Source: Bacteroidaceae bacterium (GTDB lineage: Bacteria; Bacteroidota; Bacteroidia; Bacteroidales; Bacteroidaceae). From it: a stretch of 62,851 bases of DNA. The position numbers were made by a program, and so were the translations under genes. Below, one piece after another: positions 18,502-27,024 of this stretch (positions are counted from its first letter, which is position 1; every line of letters starts with the position of its first letter). The DNA lies in assembly GCA_017469685.1 (NCBI GenBank), contig JAFUFW010000028.1, forward strand, positions 1-62,851. Reading direction: 5' to 3'. The notes beneath the pieces are model-generated. The model saw only the letters and a program-made list of their open reading frames with translations. It was not told where the DNA came from and made no database searches.

Positions 18502-20247
18502 ATGAATTGGCATTCAAATGAATTCCTTTGGCTTGACTGGGCGGTGCTTGCGCTGGGCGTCATGGCCATCGTTTGGGCGGTTTACCGTGCCATCAAGAAA
18601 GACAAAGAAAAGATGAAAGGCGCCGACAGCCAGGACTACCTCTTCGGTAAGGGTGAACCTTGGTACATCATCGGTGCAGCTATCTTTGCTGCAAACATTG
18701 GTTCCGAGCATCTTGTCGGTCTCGCAGGCACAGGCGCAAAGGACGGAGTAGGAATGGCCCACTGGGAGATGCAGGGCTGGATGATCCTCATCCTCGGCTG
18801 GCTCTTCGTTCCTTTCTATCAGCTGTTGAACAACAAGATGGGCAAGATTATCACTATGCCCGACTTCCTCAAGTTCCGCTACACACAGCGCACTGGTTCG
18901 TGGCTTAGCATCATCACGCTCATCGCCTACGTGCTAACGAAGGTCAGCGTGACGGCTTTTACAGGCGGAATCTTCTTCGAGTATCTTCTTGGCCTGCCTT
19001 TCTGGTACGGCGCTATTGGCCTTATTGCCATCACGGCCGTGTTTACCGTCTTCGGCGGCATGAAGGGCGTCATGACGCTTTCAGCCATTCAGACTCCCAT
19101 CCTCATTATCGGCTCGTTCCTCGTACTGTTTCTCGGACTCAGTATGCTTGGCGATGGCAGCATCTCTGCCGGCTGGAGCCAGATGATGGAAGTGTGCCGC
19201 AGCGCTCACGACGGCTTTGGAACGACCCACATGTTCCACACTGATCCTGCCGACCCAATGTATCCTCAGTTCCCTGGATACGTTGTATTCCTTGGAGCCT
19301 CTATCATCGGCTTCTGGTACTGGTGCACCGACCAGCACATCGTTCAGCGTGTACTCGGTCAAACCAAAGGCGAGGACAACTCTGTCGTCATGAAACGTGC
19401 TCGCCGCGGAACCATCGCTGCTGGATATTTTAAGCTCCTGCCAGTATTCATGTTCCTTATCCCCGGCATGGTTGCCTATGCTCTTTCGCAGAAGGCTGGC
19501 AGTGGTATTCTCATGGATATCACCAACACGCACGACACCGATGGAGCTTTCGCCATGATGGTTAAGAACATCCTGCCTGCAGGCATCAAGGGTATCGTCA
19601 CCATCGGCTTCATCTGTGCTCTCGTAGCTTCGCTTGCCGCTTTCTTCAATAGCTGCGCAACCCTCTTCACCGAGGACTTCTACAAGCCCATGAAGAAAGA
19701 CAAGAGTGAAGCTCACTACGTGCTCGTAGGCCGTATCGCCACCGTTGTCGTTGTAATTCTCGGCTTGCTTTGGATGCCCGTGATGATGTCTATGGGTAAC
19801 CTTTACAGCTACCTCCAGGATATCCAGTCACTGATTGCGCCAGCCATGGTTGCAGTATTCACCCTTGGCATATTCTCCAAGAAGATTACGCCTAAGGCTG
19901 GTGAATGGGGTCTTATCGGAGGCTTCCTCATTGGTATGATACGTCTTGTGACGAACGTTCTCACCAGTTCCGGCAAGGATCCCATGTCTGGCTGGCTATG
20001 GGAACATACTACTTGGTTCTGGCAGACCAACTGGCTCATCTTCGAGTGCTGGCTGCTTGTGTTCATTGTGGTGCTGATGATTGTGGTCAGCTTCATCACG
20101 CCCGCACCCTCGCAGGCTCAAGTAGAAGCTATCACCTTCACGCCCGAGTATCGTAAGCAGATCCGTGAGAGCTGGGGGATTTGGGACATCGTGGCAACCC
20201 TCGGCGTCGTAGTCCTCTGCGCTTGCTTCTACTACTATTTCTGGTAA
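18502..20247 (+). CDS. Sodium:sugar symporter, SSS/SGLT family (probable arabinose uptake)
   Basis: This 581-residue inner-membrane protein has about 14 hydrophobic segments. Family marks are the early loop DYLFGKGEPWYIIGAAIFAANIGSEH and GLAGTGAKDG, where SGLT proteins hold sodium- and sugar-binding residues, and GFWYWCTDQHIVQR in the middle of the chain. Members move sugars inward with sodium. Substrate cannot be read from the sequence alone, but its place between galM and the AraR-like regulator with araD, araA and araB makes L-arabinose the best guess. The ORF is followed by a terminator-like hairpin at 20260-20298, so expression downstream may be stepped down. Confidence 0.9.
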   Translation: MNWHSNEFLWLDWAVLALGVMAIVWAVYRAIKKDKEKMKGADSQDYLFGKGEPWYIIGAAIFAANIGSEHLVGLAGTGAKDGVGMAHWEMQGWMILILGWLFVPFYQLLNNKMGKIITMPDFLKFRYTQRTGSWLSIITLIAYVLTKVSVTAFTGGIFFEYLLGLPFWYGAIGLIAITAVFTVFGGMKGVMTLSAIQTPILIIGSFLVLFLGLSMLGDGSISAGWSQMMEVCRSAHDGFGTTHMFHTDPADPMYPQFPGYVVFLGASIIGFWYWCTDQHIVQRVLGQTKGEDNSVVMKRARRGTIAAGYFKLLPVFMFLIPGMVAYALSQKAGSGILMDITNTHDTDGAFAMMVKNILPAGIKGIVTIGFICALVASLAAFFNSCATLFTEDFYKPMKKDKSEAHYVLVGRIATVVVVILGLLWMPVMMSMGNLYSYLQDIQSLIAPAMVAVFTLGIFSKKITPKAGEWGLIGGFLIGMIRLVTNVLTSSGKDPMSGWLWEHTTWFWQTNWLIFECWLLVFIVVLMIVVSFITPAPSQAQVEAITFTPEYRKQIRESWGIWDIVATLGVVVLCACFYYYFW

Positions 20248-20259
20248 CTTAATCTGAGA

Positions 20260-20298
20260 GGTTAGGAGAGGATTTTTTTCTTCTCCTAACCCCTTTTT
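20260..20298 (+). terminator. Intercistronic terminator-like hairpin
   Basis: GGTTAGGAGA (20260-20269) pairs with TCTCCTAACC (20282-20291) across a T-rich 12-base loop, followed by five T at 20294-20298. It lies between the symporter gene and the regulator gene of the same locus. Confidence 0.7.
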
Positions 20299-20316
20299 CT
20301 ATTTCATATTTCTACT

Positions 20317-20997
20317 ATGTCACCTTCCTACTACAGTAATTATCCAAAGTTCCACGTTGCTGTGGATTGCATAATCTTCGGCTTTGAGCGTGGGCAACTT
20401 AAAGTACTTCTCCAGAAACGTCCATTCGAGCCACGTCAGGGTGAATGGTCGCTCATGGGAGGCTTCGTCAAGCGCGATGAAGACGTTGACGATGCTGCTA
20501 AACGCGTACTTGAGCAACTCACAGGTTTGCGTGACATCTACATGAAACAAGTTGGCGCCTTCGGCTCCGTCAACCGCGACTCTGGCGACCGCGTCATCTC
20601 CATCGCATACGTTGCTCTTATCGACATAGAGCGCGTAACCGACGAACTGAACCATGAGAACTCAGCCTATTGGGAAAGCATGAACAGCCTCCCACCCCTT
20701 CTCTTCGACCATAAGGATATGATTGATAATGCGCTTGGAATCTTGAGGACTCTCATCAATCACCATCCGATCGGCTTCCAGATGCTTCCGCCTCTGTTCA
20801 CCCTAACTCAACTCCAGCTTCTCTATGAAGCCATCCTCGGCGAGAAGATTGACAAGCGCAACTTCCGCAAGCGCGTAAGCGAGATGTCGTTCATCGAAAA
20901 GACCGATGCTATCGACAAAGTCACATCAAAGCGAGGAGCCGCTCTCTACCAGTTTAATTTCACTGCTTACGAGCAGGAGCCTAACTTCAAACTCTGA
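20317..20997 (+). CDS. araR: Nudix-family arabinose-responsive regulator, AraR-like
   Basis: This 226-residue protein pairs a Nudix-fold sensor (residues 10-140) with a C-terminal winged helix (about 150-226: [26 protein letters not shown]). The Nudix box runs from 49 to 71 and keeps Gly49, Glu55, Arg63 and Gly70, but the REUxEE core reads RVLEQL, so the three glutamates that bind metal for hydrolysis are Val, Gln and Leu. That fits a protein that senses a ligand rather than a hydrolase. In Bacteroides a Nudix regulator of this kind controls L-arabinose use. Its position inside the arabinose locus supports the same role. It has its own spacing of about 70 bases on the 5' side, with a hairpin in front. 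Confidence 0.88.
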   Translation: MSPSYYSNYPKFHVAVDCIIFGFERGQLKVLLQKRPFEPRQGEWSLMGGFVKRDEDVDDAAKRVLEQLTGLRDIYMKQVGAFGSVNRDSGDRVISIAYVALIDIERVTDELNHENSAYWESMNSLPPLLFDHKDMIDNALGILRTLINHHPIGFQMLPPLFTLTQLQLLYEAILGEKIDKRNFRKRVSEMSFIEKTDAIDKVTSKRGAALYQFNFTAYEQEPNFKL

Positions 20998-21049
20998 ACT
21001 ATCGTCATCACCGACATCTATCATATCCACACATATAAATAATATTAAT

Positions 21050-21760
21050 ATGTTAGAAGAACTAAAGCAGAAAGTTTTTAAAGCTAACCTCGACCTTGTA
21101 AAGCAGGGATTAGTGATTTTCACATGGGGCAACGTCTCAGGTATCGACCGAGAGAAAGGGCTTGTCGTAATCAAGCCGTCCGGAGTCAGCTACGATGAGA
21201 TGAAAGCAGAAGACATGGTTGTTGTCGACCTCCAGACGGGAAAGGTGGTCGAAGGCGACCTTAATCCCTCGAGCGACACGCCCACTCACTTAGTCCTCTA
21301 CAAGGCTTTCCCAAACATTCAGGGAGTTGTTCACACACACAGCACCTATGCCACCGCCTTCGCCCAGGCCGGGCGGGACATACCCAACATAGGAACGACT
21401 CATGCCGACTATTTCTATCAGGACATCCCCTGCACCCGCGACATGACAGAGGAAGAAGTTAAGGGGCAATACGAGCTTGAGACAGGCAACGTCATCATCG
21501 ACGAGATCCTGAACCTCCGCAAGATTAATCCAGACCACACACCAGCCGTCCTCGTCAAGAACCATGGTCCCTTCGCCTGGGGCACTTCGCCTGACAATGC
21601 CGTTTACAACGCTAAGGTCATGGAGCAGTGCGCCAAGATGGCCTTCATCGCCTTCTCGGTTAATCCAGACTTGACGATGAATCCCCTGTTGATAGAGAAG
21701 CACTACATGCGCAAGCACGGCCCGAACGCATATTATGGTCAGAAAGGGCAGAAACATTAA
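21050..21760 (+). CDS. araD: L-ribulose-5-phosphate 4-epimerase
   Basis: This 236-residue zinc enzyme of the class II aldolase fold turns L-ribulose 5-phosphate into D-xylulose 5-phosphate, the last step of arabinose breakdown before the pentose phosphate pathway. The zinc ligands fall where expected: Asp76 in SSDTPTH, His95 and His97 in VVHTHSTYA, and His172 in NHGPFAWG. A longer frame reaches back into araR, but ATG 21050 gives the family N-terminus [16 protein letters not shown] and the usual length. It lies 52 bases after araR and 88 bases before araA. Confidence 0.95.
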   Translation: MLEELKQKVFKANLDLVKQGLVIFTWGNVSGIDREKGLVVIKPSGVSYDEMKAEDMVVVDLQTGKVVEGDLNPSSDTPTHLVLYKAFPNIQGVVHTHSTYATAFAQAGRDIPNIGTTHADYFYQDIPCTRDMTEEEVKGQYELETGNVIIDEILNLRKINPDHTPAVLVKNHGPFAWGTSPDNAVYNAKVMEQCAKMAFIAFSVNPDLTMNPLLIEKHYMRKHGPNAYYGQKGQKH

Positions 21761-21848
21761 TTATATTACTCTATAAACATTACTAACTCAGACCCATGCC
21801 CCTATTTGGTCTACCCGCAAGCAAGGGTATATGAGAGGGGTTACAACT

Positions 21849-23384
21849 ATGTATGAAAATCTTGAACTTTGGTGGGTAACAGGCGCACAGCTCCTTTATG
21901 GAGGCGATGCAGTAATCGCCGTTGACGCTCATTCCAAGGAAATGGTAGATGGTCTGAACGCCAGTGGCAACATTCCAGTAAAGATTGTCTACAAAGGCAC
22001 GGCCAATAGCTCCAAGGAAGTGGAAGCCGTGATGCTGGCTGCCAACAATGATGTGAAGTGCGCAGGTATCATCACCTGGATGCACACCTTCTCGCCTGCA
22101 AAGATGTGGATCAAGGGTCTGCAGCAGCTGCAGAAGCCCCTGCTCCACTTCCACACTCAGTACAACGCCGAGATTCCCTGGGGAGAGATTGATATGGACT
22201 TTATGAACCTCAACCAAAGCGCCCACGGCGATATAGAGTTCGGTCACATTTGCACCCGTATGCGTGTGGCTCGCAAGGTCGTTTGCGGCTATTGGAAGGA
22301 CGAGAAGGCACAGAAGCAGATAGCCGTATGGGCACGCGTAGCAGCCGGTGTCGCTGACGCTCACAACGTGCGCTGCCTCATGTTCGGTATGAACATGAAC
22401 AAGGTTGCCGTCACCGACGGCGACCGCGTTGAGTTCGAGCAACGCTTAGGTTACCACGTTGACTACTATCCTGTCAGCAGCCTTATGGAGTACTACAAGA
22501 AGGTGACCGATGCCGAAGCCGATGAACTGGTTGAAGAGTACAAGAAGCTCTACACCATCAAGATTGACGAAAGCGGCGAAGAAGTCTATTGGGAGAAGGT
22601 AAAGAACAGCGCCAAGGCTGAGATTGCCCTGCGCCGTGTGCTCAAGGATGAGGGCGCTACCGCCTTCACCACCAACTTCGACGACCTTGGCGATGCCAAT
22701 GTCGACGCTCCTGATTTCTGCGGTTTCGACCAAATTCCCGGTCTCGCCAGCCAGCGCCTCATGGCCGAGGGCTACGGTTTTGGTGCCGAAGGCGATTGGA
22801 AGACTGCCTGCCTCTATCGCACCCTTTGGGTAATCTCTCAAGGCCTGCCCACAGGTTGCAGCTTCCTCGAGGACTACACCCTCAACTTCGCTGGCGACCG
22901 CAGCTCCTGCCTCCAGAGCCACATGCTTGAGGTTTGCCCCCTTATCGCCGTTGAGGATAAGCCCAAGCTCGAAGTTCACTTCCTCGGCATCGGCATACGC
23001 AAGCAGCAGACCGCCCGCTTAGTATTCACCTCGAAGACCGGTCCTGGCATCAAGGCTACCGTCGTAGACCTTGGCAACCGCTTCCGTCTCATCTCCCAGG
23101 AGGTTGAGTGCATCGAGCCGAAGCCCATGCCAAAGCTTCCGGTTGACTCTGCCCTTTGGGTGCCCCAGCCCACGTTCGAAATAGGCGCTGGCGCATGGAT
23201 CCTTGCGGGTGGCACGCACCACAGTGCCTTCTCCTACGACATCACCGAGGAGTATTGGGAAGACTTCGCAGAGATTACCGGCATAGAGTATGTCAAGATC
23301 AACAAGCAGACTAATATTGCCGACTTCAAGCAGACCCTGCGCAACAACGAGGTCTACTACATGCTCAACAAAGCCCTTCGCTAA
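21849..23384 (+). CDS. araA: L-arabinose isomerase
   Basis: This enzyme of about 511 residues converts L-arabinose to L-ribulose with a divalent metal, usually manganese. The start reads ENLELWWVTGAQLLYGG, matching the family N-terminal WxVTGxQxLYG. Other family blocks are HTFSPAKMWIKGL, HFHTQYNAEIPW, NFDDLGDANVDAP and a C-terminal GGTHHSAFSYDIT. I prefer ATG 21849, which has GAGAGGGG eight bases upstream and gives the family N-terminus; an in-frame ATG at 21831 would add six residues. A 15-bp inverted repeat with a 52-base loop follows before araB. Confidence 0.95.
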   Translation: MYENLELWWVTGAQLLYGGDAVIAVDAHSKEMVDGLNASGNIPVKIVYKGTANSSKEVEAVMLAANNDVKCAGIITWMHTFSPAKMWIKGLQQLQKPLLHFHTQYNAEIPWGEIDMDFMNLNQSAHGDIEFGHICTRMRVARKVVCGYWKDEKAQKQIAVWARVAAGVADAHNVRCLMFGMNMNKVAVTDGDRVEFEQRLGYHVDYYPVSSLMEYYKKVTDAEADELVEEYKKLYTIKIDESGEEVYWEKVKNSAKAEIALRRVLKDEGATAFTTNFDDLGDANVDAPDFCGFDQIPGLASQRLMAEGYGFGAEGDWKTACLYRTLWVISQGLPTGCSFLEDYTLNFAGDRSSCLQSHMLEVCPLIAVEDKPKLEVHFLGIGIRKQQTARLVFTSKTGPGIKATVVDLGNRFRLISQEVECIEPKPMPKLPVDSALWVPQPTFEIGAGAWILAGGTHHSAFSYDITEEYWEDFAEITGIEYVKINKQTNIADFKQTLRNNEVYYMLNKALR

Positions 23385-23406
23385 TCCCCATTCACTACGA
23401 ATTACA

Positions 23407-23488
23407 CGAATAATACGAATTTATTAAATTTATCTTTAGAGAGCCTGTCTCTGTTGACAAGATTCATTTGTATAATTCGTATTATTCG
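23407..23488. repeat. Inverted repeat between araA and araB
   Basis: CGAATAATACGAATT at 23407-23421 is exactly complementary to 23474-23488, with 52 bases between the arms. It fills most of the araA-araB gap. It may form an intercistronic RNA stem, bind a regulator, or be the trace of a small mobile repeat. Confidence 0.75.
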
Positions 23489-23510
23489 CATTCCAAAATA
23501 ACAACCCTTT

Positions 23511-25109
23511 ATGAGTTTAACCGCAAAACAAGTAATTGAGTCGGGTAAGGCCATCCTCGGCATTGAGTTCGGCTCTACCCGCATCAAGGCCGTACTCATC
23601 GACCCTGAGAACAAGCCCATAGCACAGGGCTCCCACACTTGGGAGAACCAACTCGTTGACGGTCTTTGGACCTACTCCACCGAGGCTATTTGGTATGGCC
23701 TGCAGGACTGTTATGCCGATCTGCGCAAGAATGTCCTGAAGGAGTACGATGTCGAGATTGAAGCCCTCGCTGCCATCGGCTTTTCTGCTATGATGCACGG
23801 CTATATGCCCTTTAACGCTTCTGGCGAAATCATGGTGCCTTTCCGCACTTGGCGCAACACCAATACAGGAAAAGCTGCCGCAGAACTCAGCGAACTCTTC
23901 AACTACAACATTCCACTGCGTTGGAGTATCTCTCACCTCTACGAGGCTATTCTCGACAATGAGGAGCACGTAGCCGACATCACCTTCCTCACCACTCTCG
24001 CTGGTTATGTCCATTGGCAGGTGACAGGTCAGAAGGTCCTCGGCGTTGGCGATGCATCCGGTATGATTCCTGTTGACCCTGCAACAAAGACCTACGATGC
24101 AACCATGGTCGAGAAGTTCGACAAGCTCATCGCTCCACGAGGCTTCACTTGGACCCTGCTCGACATCCTTCCTAAGGTTCTCGTGGCAGGTGAGAACGCA
24201 GGCTTCCTCACTCCCGAAGGAGCCTTGAAGCTCGATGTCAGCGGCCACCTCAAGCCAGGCATTCCCGTATGTCCGCCAGAAGGAGATGCAGGCACAGGCA
24301 TGGCTGCCACCAACGCTGTTCGTCAGCGCACGGGCAACGTCAGCGCCGGCACCAGTTCATTCTCCATGATCGTGCTCGAGAAGCCACTTACCCAGCCCTA
24401 CGAGGTTCTCGATATGGTAACCACGCCCGACGGTTCGCTCGTAGCAATGGTTCATTGCAACAACTGCACGAGCGAGATTAACGCCTGGGTCAAGCTCTTC
24501 AAGGAGTATCAGGAAGCACTCGGAATCCAGCAGAGCGCCTTCGACCTTTATTCCACCATCTTCAACATCGGTGCCCAGGGCGATCCTGACTGCAGCGGTC
24601 TGATGGCCTACAACTACGTATCAGGCGAACCTGTTACAGGCCTGATGGACGGACGCCCCCTTTTCGTGCGTTCTGCCAACGACAAGTTCTCCCTCGCCAA
24701 CTTCGTCCGCGCCCAGCTTTATGGAGCAATCGGTGTGCTCAAGATTGGCAATGACATTCTCTTCAATGAAGAACATGTCAAGGTGGACCGCATCATGGGC
24801 CATGGAGGCTACTTCACGACACCTAAGGTAGGCCAGCAGATGCTCGCAGCTGCTCTGAACTCTCCCATCTCCGTCATGGAGACGGCAGGTGAAGGTGGCG
24901 CATGGGGCATCGCTCTCCTGGCAGGATATATGGTCAACAATGAGCAGCACCTCGCCCTCCCCGACTATCTCGACCAGGTAGTCTTCGCTGGCAACACGGG
25001 CGTTGAGATTGCCCCAAAGCCCGAGGACGTAGAAGGCTTCAACCGCTATATTGAGAACTACAAGGCCGCTCTGCCCGTAGAGAAGGCTGCCGTAGAGTTC
25101 AAGAAATAA
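23511..25109 (+). CDS. araB: FGGY-family sugar kinase, probable L-ribulokinase
   Basis: This 532-residue kinase has the FGGY-family phosphate-1 loop near the N-terminus (ILGIEFGSTRIKAVLID), the middle AIGFSAMMHGYMPF, GTSSF and the adenosine-binding GHGGYFTTPKVGQQM near 430. Similar proteins are often labelled xylulokinase, but within a complete arabinose locus with araA and araD the missing step is phosphorylation of L-ribulose, so ribulokinase is more likely. It is 126 bases after araA, with an inverted repeat between them, and 18 bases before a flavoprotein gene. The choice between ribulose and xylulose as substrate rests on context. Confidence 0.88.
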   Translation: MSLTAKQVIESGKAILGIEFGSTRIKAVLIDPENKPIAQGSHTWENQLVDGLWTYSTEAIWYGLQDCYADLRKNVLKEYDVEIEALAAIGFSAMMHGYMPFNASGEIMVPFRTWRNTNTGKAAAELSELFNYNIPLRWSISHLYEAILDNEEHVADITFLTTLAGYVHWQVTGQKVLGVGDASGMIPVDPATKTYDATMVEKFDKLIAPRGFTWTLLDILPKVLVAGENAGFLTPEGALKLDVSGHLKPGIPVCPPEGDAGTGMAATNAVRQRTGNVSAGTSSFSMIVLEKPLTQPYEVLDMVTTPDGSLVAMVHCNNCTSEINAWVKLFKEYQEALGIQQSAFDLYSTIFNIGAQGDPDCSGLMAYNYVSGEPVTGLMDGRPLFVRSANDKFSLANFVRAQLYGAIGVLKIGNDILFNEEHVKVDRIMGHGGYFTTPKVGQQMLAAALNSPISVMETAGEGGAWGIALLAGYMVNNEQHLALPDYLDQVVFAGNTGVEIAPKPEDVEGFNRYIENYKAALPVEKAAVEFKK

Positions 25110-25127
25110 GCGAGACAAATAAACTCC

Positions 25128-25754
25128 ATGTCGAATATGAAAGTACTGCTTATCAACGGAAGTCCACGCGGCAATGGCAACACATACCTTGCGCTAAACG
25201 AAGTGGCAAAGACTCTTAACGAAGAAGGTATTGATACCGAGATAATCAGCATCGGCAAAAAAGCCGTACAGGGCTGCATAGCCTGTGGATATTGCGGGCG
25301 TGAAGGTAAATGCACCTTCCGCGACGACCTATACCACCAGATTATGCACACTGTCAAGGAAGGCATTGACGGTCTGGTCGTAGGCTCTCCCGTCTACTAC
25401 GGAGGCCCGAATGGTTCTCTATGTGCGCTTCTCGACAGGGTATTCTATTCGCTCGGGGCGCATCTCAGTTATAAGCCCGGAGCCAGTGTTGTCGTCTGTC
25501 GTCGCGGAGGCGCCTCTGCTGCCTTCGACCGCTTGAACAAGTACTTCACGATGATGAATATGCCCCTCGTCAGTTCGCAGTACTGGAATATGGTCTACGG
25601 ACAGACTCCCGGGCAGGCTGCCGACGACGGTGAAGGCCTGCAGACCATGCGCACCCTCGGGCGCAATATGGCGTGGATGATTAAGAAGCTTAATGCACGC
25701 GAGGATGGTCACCCGGCGCAGGAGCAGCGCGTCTGGACAAACTTTATTCGCTAA
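25128..25754 (+). CDS. Iron-sulfur flavoprotein / NADPH-dependent FMN reductase family
   Basis: This 208-residue flavodoxin-like protein has the phosphate-binding loop LLINGSPRGNGNTYLAL for FMN, the compact cysteine motif GCIACGYCGREGKC (spacing CxxCxxC with a fourth Cys close by), and VVGSPVYYGGPNGSLCALLDR, typical of this family. The cysteines could hold a 4Fe-4S cluster, as in archaeal iron-sulfur flavoproteins. It moves electrons from NAD(P)H to unknown acceptors. It sits 18 bases after araB, so it is probably read with the arabinose genes, although no role in arabinose use is known to me. A terminator follows. Confidence 0.85.
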   Translation: MSNMKVLLINGSPRGNGNTYLALNEVAKTLNEEGIDTEIISIGKKAVQGCIACGYCGREGKCTFRDDLYHQIMHTVKEGIDGLVVGSPVYYGGPNGSLCALLDRVFYSLGAHLSYKPGASVVVCRRGGASAAFDRLNKYFTMMNMPLVSSQYWNMVYGQTPGQAADDGEGLQTMRTLGRNMAWMIKKLNAREDGHPAQEQRVWTNFIR

Positions 25755-25790
25755 GTACATCCTCTAACCACAAGTACATCAACACAATAG

Positions 25791-25832
25791 CAACGACCGG
25801 CCTCAAGCGCGAAGCCGGTCGTTGTTGTTTTA
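25791..25832 (+). terminator. Rho-independent terminator ending the arabinose locus
   Basis: An 11-bp GC-rich stem (25791-25801 with 25814-25824) is followed by a T-rich tract. It lies between the flavoprotein gene and a converging minus-strand gene. Confidence 0.88.
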
Positions 25833-25883
25833 TTATGTGAAGTATCCCGAGCTAATGCAGCTTCGGATGGTTCGGCCAGAGGC

Positions 25884-26468
25884 TCAGAGCGGAAGTGACC
25901 GGCAGGCTCTTTCAAGCTTGTCGACGACAACTGTGGCAAGCTCAATGCGACCATCGGGAGCAATGAGGAAATAGCTTGGAATCCAATGTACACCGAAGTC
26001 GCGGGCTATGGTTGACTCACGCATAGGCTTCAGGTCACCGACTTGGGTGTAACGAATCGAGTATTTCTCCACCGCAGCCTCCCACTTGTCCTTCTCCGTA
26101 TCGTGGCTCACCCCAACGAAAGCAACCCCCTTGGGCATGAGGTCTTCGCTAAGAGCCACCACACGGGACAGGTCCTTGCGGCAGTCGGGGCACCATGAGG
26201 CCCAGAACTCCAACACGACATACTGTCCACGCAAGCTGCTGAGACTAAACGCCTTGCCATCGATTGTGTTGACGGCGAAATCAGGTGCTTCTGTGCCGGG
26301 CCGGAGGAGGTCAACGGCATATTTGGCATCAGCATCGACGCTGTCGGCTTCAAGGGTGTCGACGGACAGGCTGTCTGTGTTCGTACCCCCTATCGTTGTC
26401 TGGCGGCCAGTGCAAGCAACGGACAGAGCCGTGACAGCCACAAGTAGCAAAAGAGATTTCGATTTCAT
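25884..26468 (-). CDS. TlpA/thioredoxin-like lipoprotein
   Basis: This 194-residue protein has a lipoprotein signal (lipobox SVAC, Cys19), a Thr/Asp/Ser-rich linker, and a thioredoxin-fold domain beginning GTEAPDFAVNTIDGKAFSLSSL. The active site is WCPDC, and the cis-Pro loop reads WIPSYFLIAPDG. Members reduce disulfides or resist oxidative stress in the envelope; the opening resembles AhpC/TSA peroxiredoxins, but the CxxC pair points to a thiol-disulfide reductase. It is 92 bases after the HMA protein gene on the same strand. Together they suggest a small unit for metal or thiol handling outside the cytoplasm. Confidence 0.88.
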   Translation of the reverse strand: MKSKSLLLLVAVTALSVACTGRQTTIGGTNTDSLSVDTLEADSVDADAKYAVDLLRPGTEAPDFAVNTIDGKAFSLSSLRGQYVVLEFWASWCPDCRKDLSRVVALSEDLMPKGVAFVGVSHDTEKDKWEAAVEKYSIRYTQVGDLKPMRESTIARDFGVHWIPSYFLIAPDGRIELATVVVDKLERACRSLPL

Positions 26469-26560
26469 ATTCTTATGTTTTAAGTTCGGTTGAGTTTACT
26501 CCGTTCCCAGCTGAAGAGGTCAGCGCAGGCTGTGCGGGGCGCCTCCATCAAAGCCGCCGC

Positions 26561-26854
26561 CTATTTATTCTCTGCCACTTTACGAGCTTTGTAGCCAAAC
26601 TTGTCAAAAGCCTTGATGAGATCGTCGGCCTTAGCCTTGTCGGCATCATAAATGATTGTCACACGCTGCCGCTCGACATCGGTCTCAATCTTCTTCACTC
26701 CCTTCTCGAAGCGCAGGTTACCTTTGATTTTCTTCTCACAGTTCTCACAGTGCATCTGCGGCTGAGTCGTCACCACTAAGGTCTTTATATCCTTGGCACA
26801 CAGCGTTATCGCGGCAGCGAAAGCAACGACAAAAGAAAAAACTCTCTTATTCAT
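26561..26854 (-). CDS. Exported heavy-metal-associated (HMA) domain protein
   Basis: This 97-residue protein has a signal peptide (about 1-20, ending LCA) and one HMA fold. The metal-binding loop reads MHCENCEKKI, with the CxxC pair that holds copper or another soft metal, and the C-terminal half shows the usual strand pattern VERQRVTIIYDADKAKADDLIKAFDKFGY. Cytoplasmic CopZ-like chaperones lack a signal, so this one probably works in the periplasm. It has a good promoter containing a palindrome (26917-26933), and a TlpA-like gene follows it. Confidence 0.88.
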   Translation of the reverse strand: MNKRVFSFVVAFAAAITLCAKDIKTLVVTTQPQMHCENCEKKIKGNLRFEKGVKKIETDVERQRVTIIYDADKAKADDLIKAFDKFGYKARKVAENK

Positions 26855-26901
26855 AATCAGTGCGTTTTAAACTTGGTTCGAATATTCACATCAATTTTCT
26901 G

Positions 26902-26933
26902 CAAAAGTAGTCATATTTGTGGAATAGCCACAA
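26902..26933 (-). promoter_or_regulatory. Promoter with embedded palindrome, HMA gene
   Basis: On the minus strand TTG (26933-26931), 21 bases, then TACTTTTG (26909-26902) fits the Bacteroidota consensus. Between the two boxes TTGTGG and CCACAA (26917-26922 and 26928-26933) form an inverted repeat with a five-base centre that overlaps the -33 element, a natural place for a repressor. Confidence 0.65.
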
Positions 26934-26992
26934 TTTTGATGCAAGAAAAATAATTTGAGGCGTTCTTTAAGACTCTATTCATACTTTTTTCA

Positions 26993-27000
26993 TACTTTTG
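26993..27000 (+). promoter_or_regulatory. -7 box (TACTTTTG) of the activase gene
   Basis: The box lies 24 bases before ATG 27025. No good -33 TTG is seen. The TTG within it is in frame with the gene but is not a start. Confidence 0.55.
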
Positions 27001-27024
27001 CACTCGGTTTTAACCATTTGCGCA

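Noticed and set aside
19081-19716. Minus-strand open frame of 211 codons opposite the symporter
   Set aside because: The SSS-family membrane protein on the plus strand explains the region.
23431-23438. TATCTTTA as a -7 promoter box for araB
   Set aside because: The final G of TAnnTTTG is missing, no -33 TTG is seen, and the site lies in the loop of the inverted repeat.
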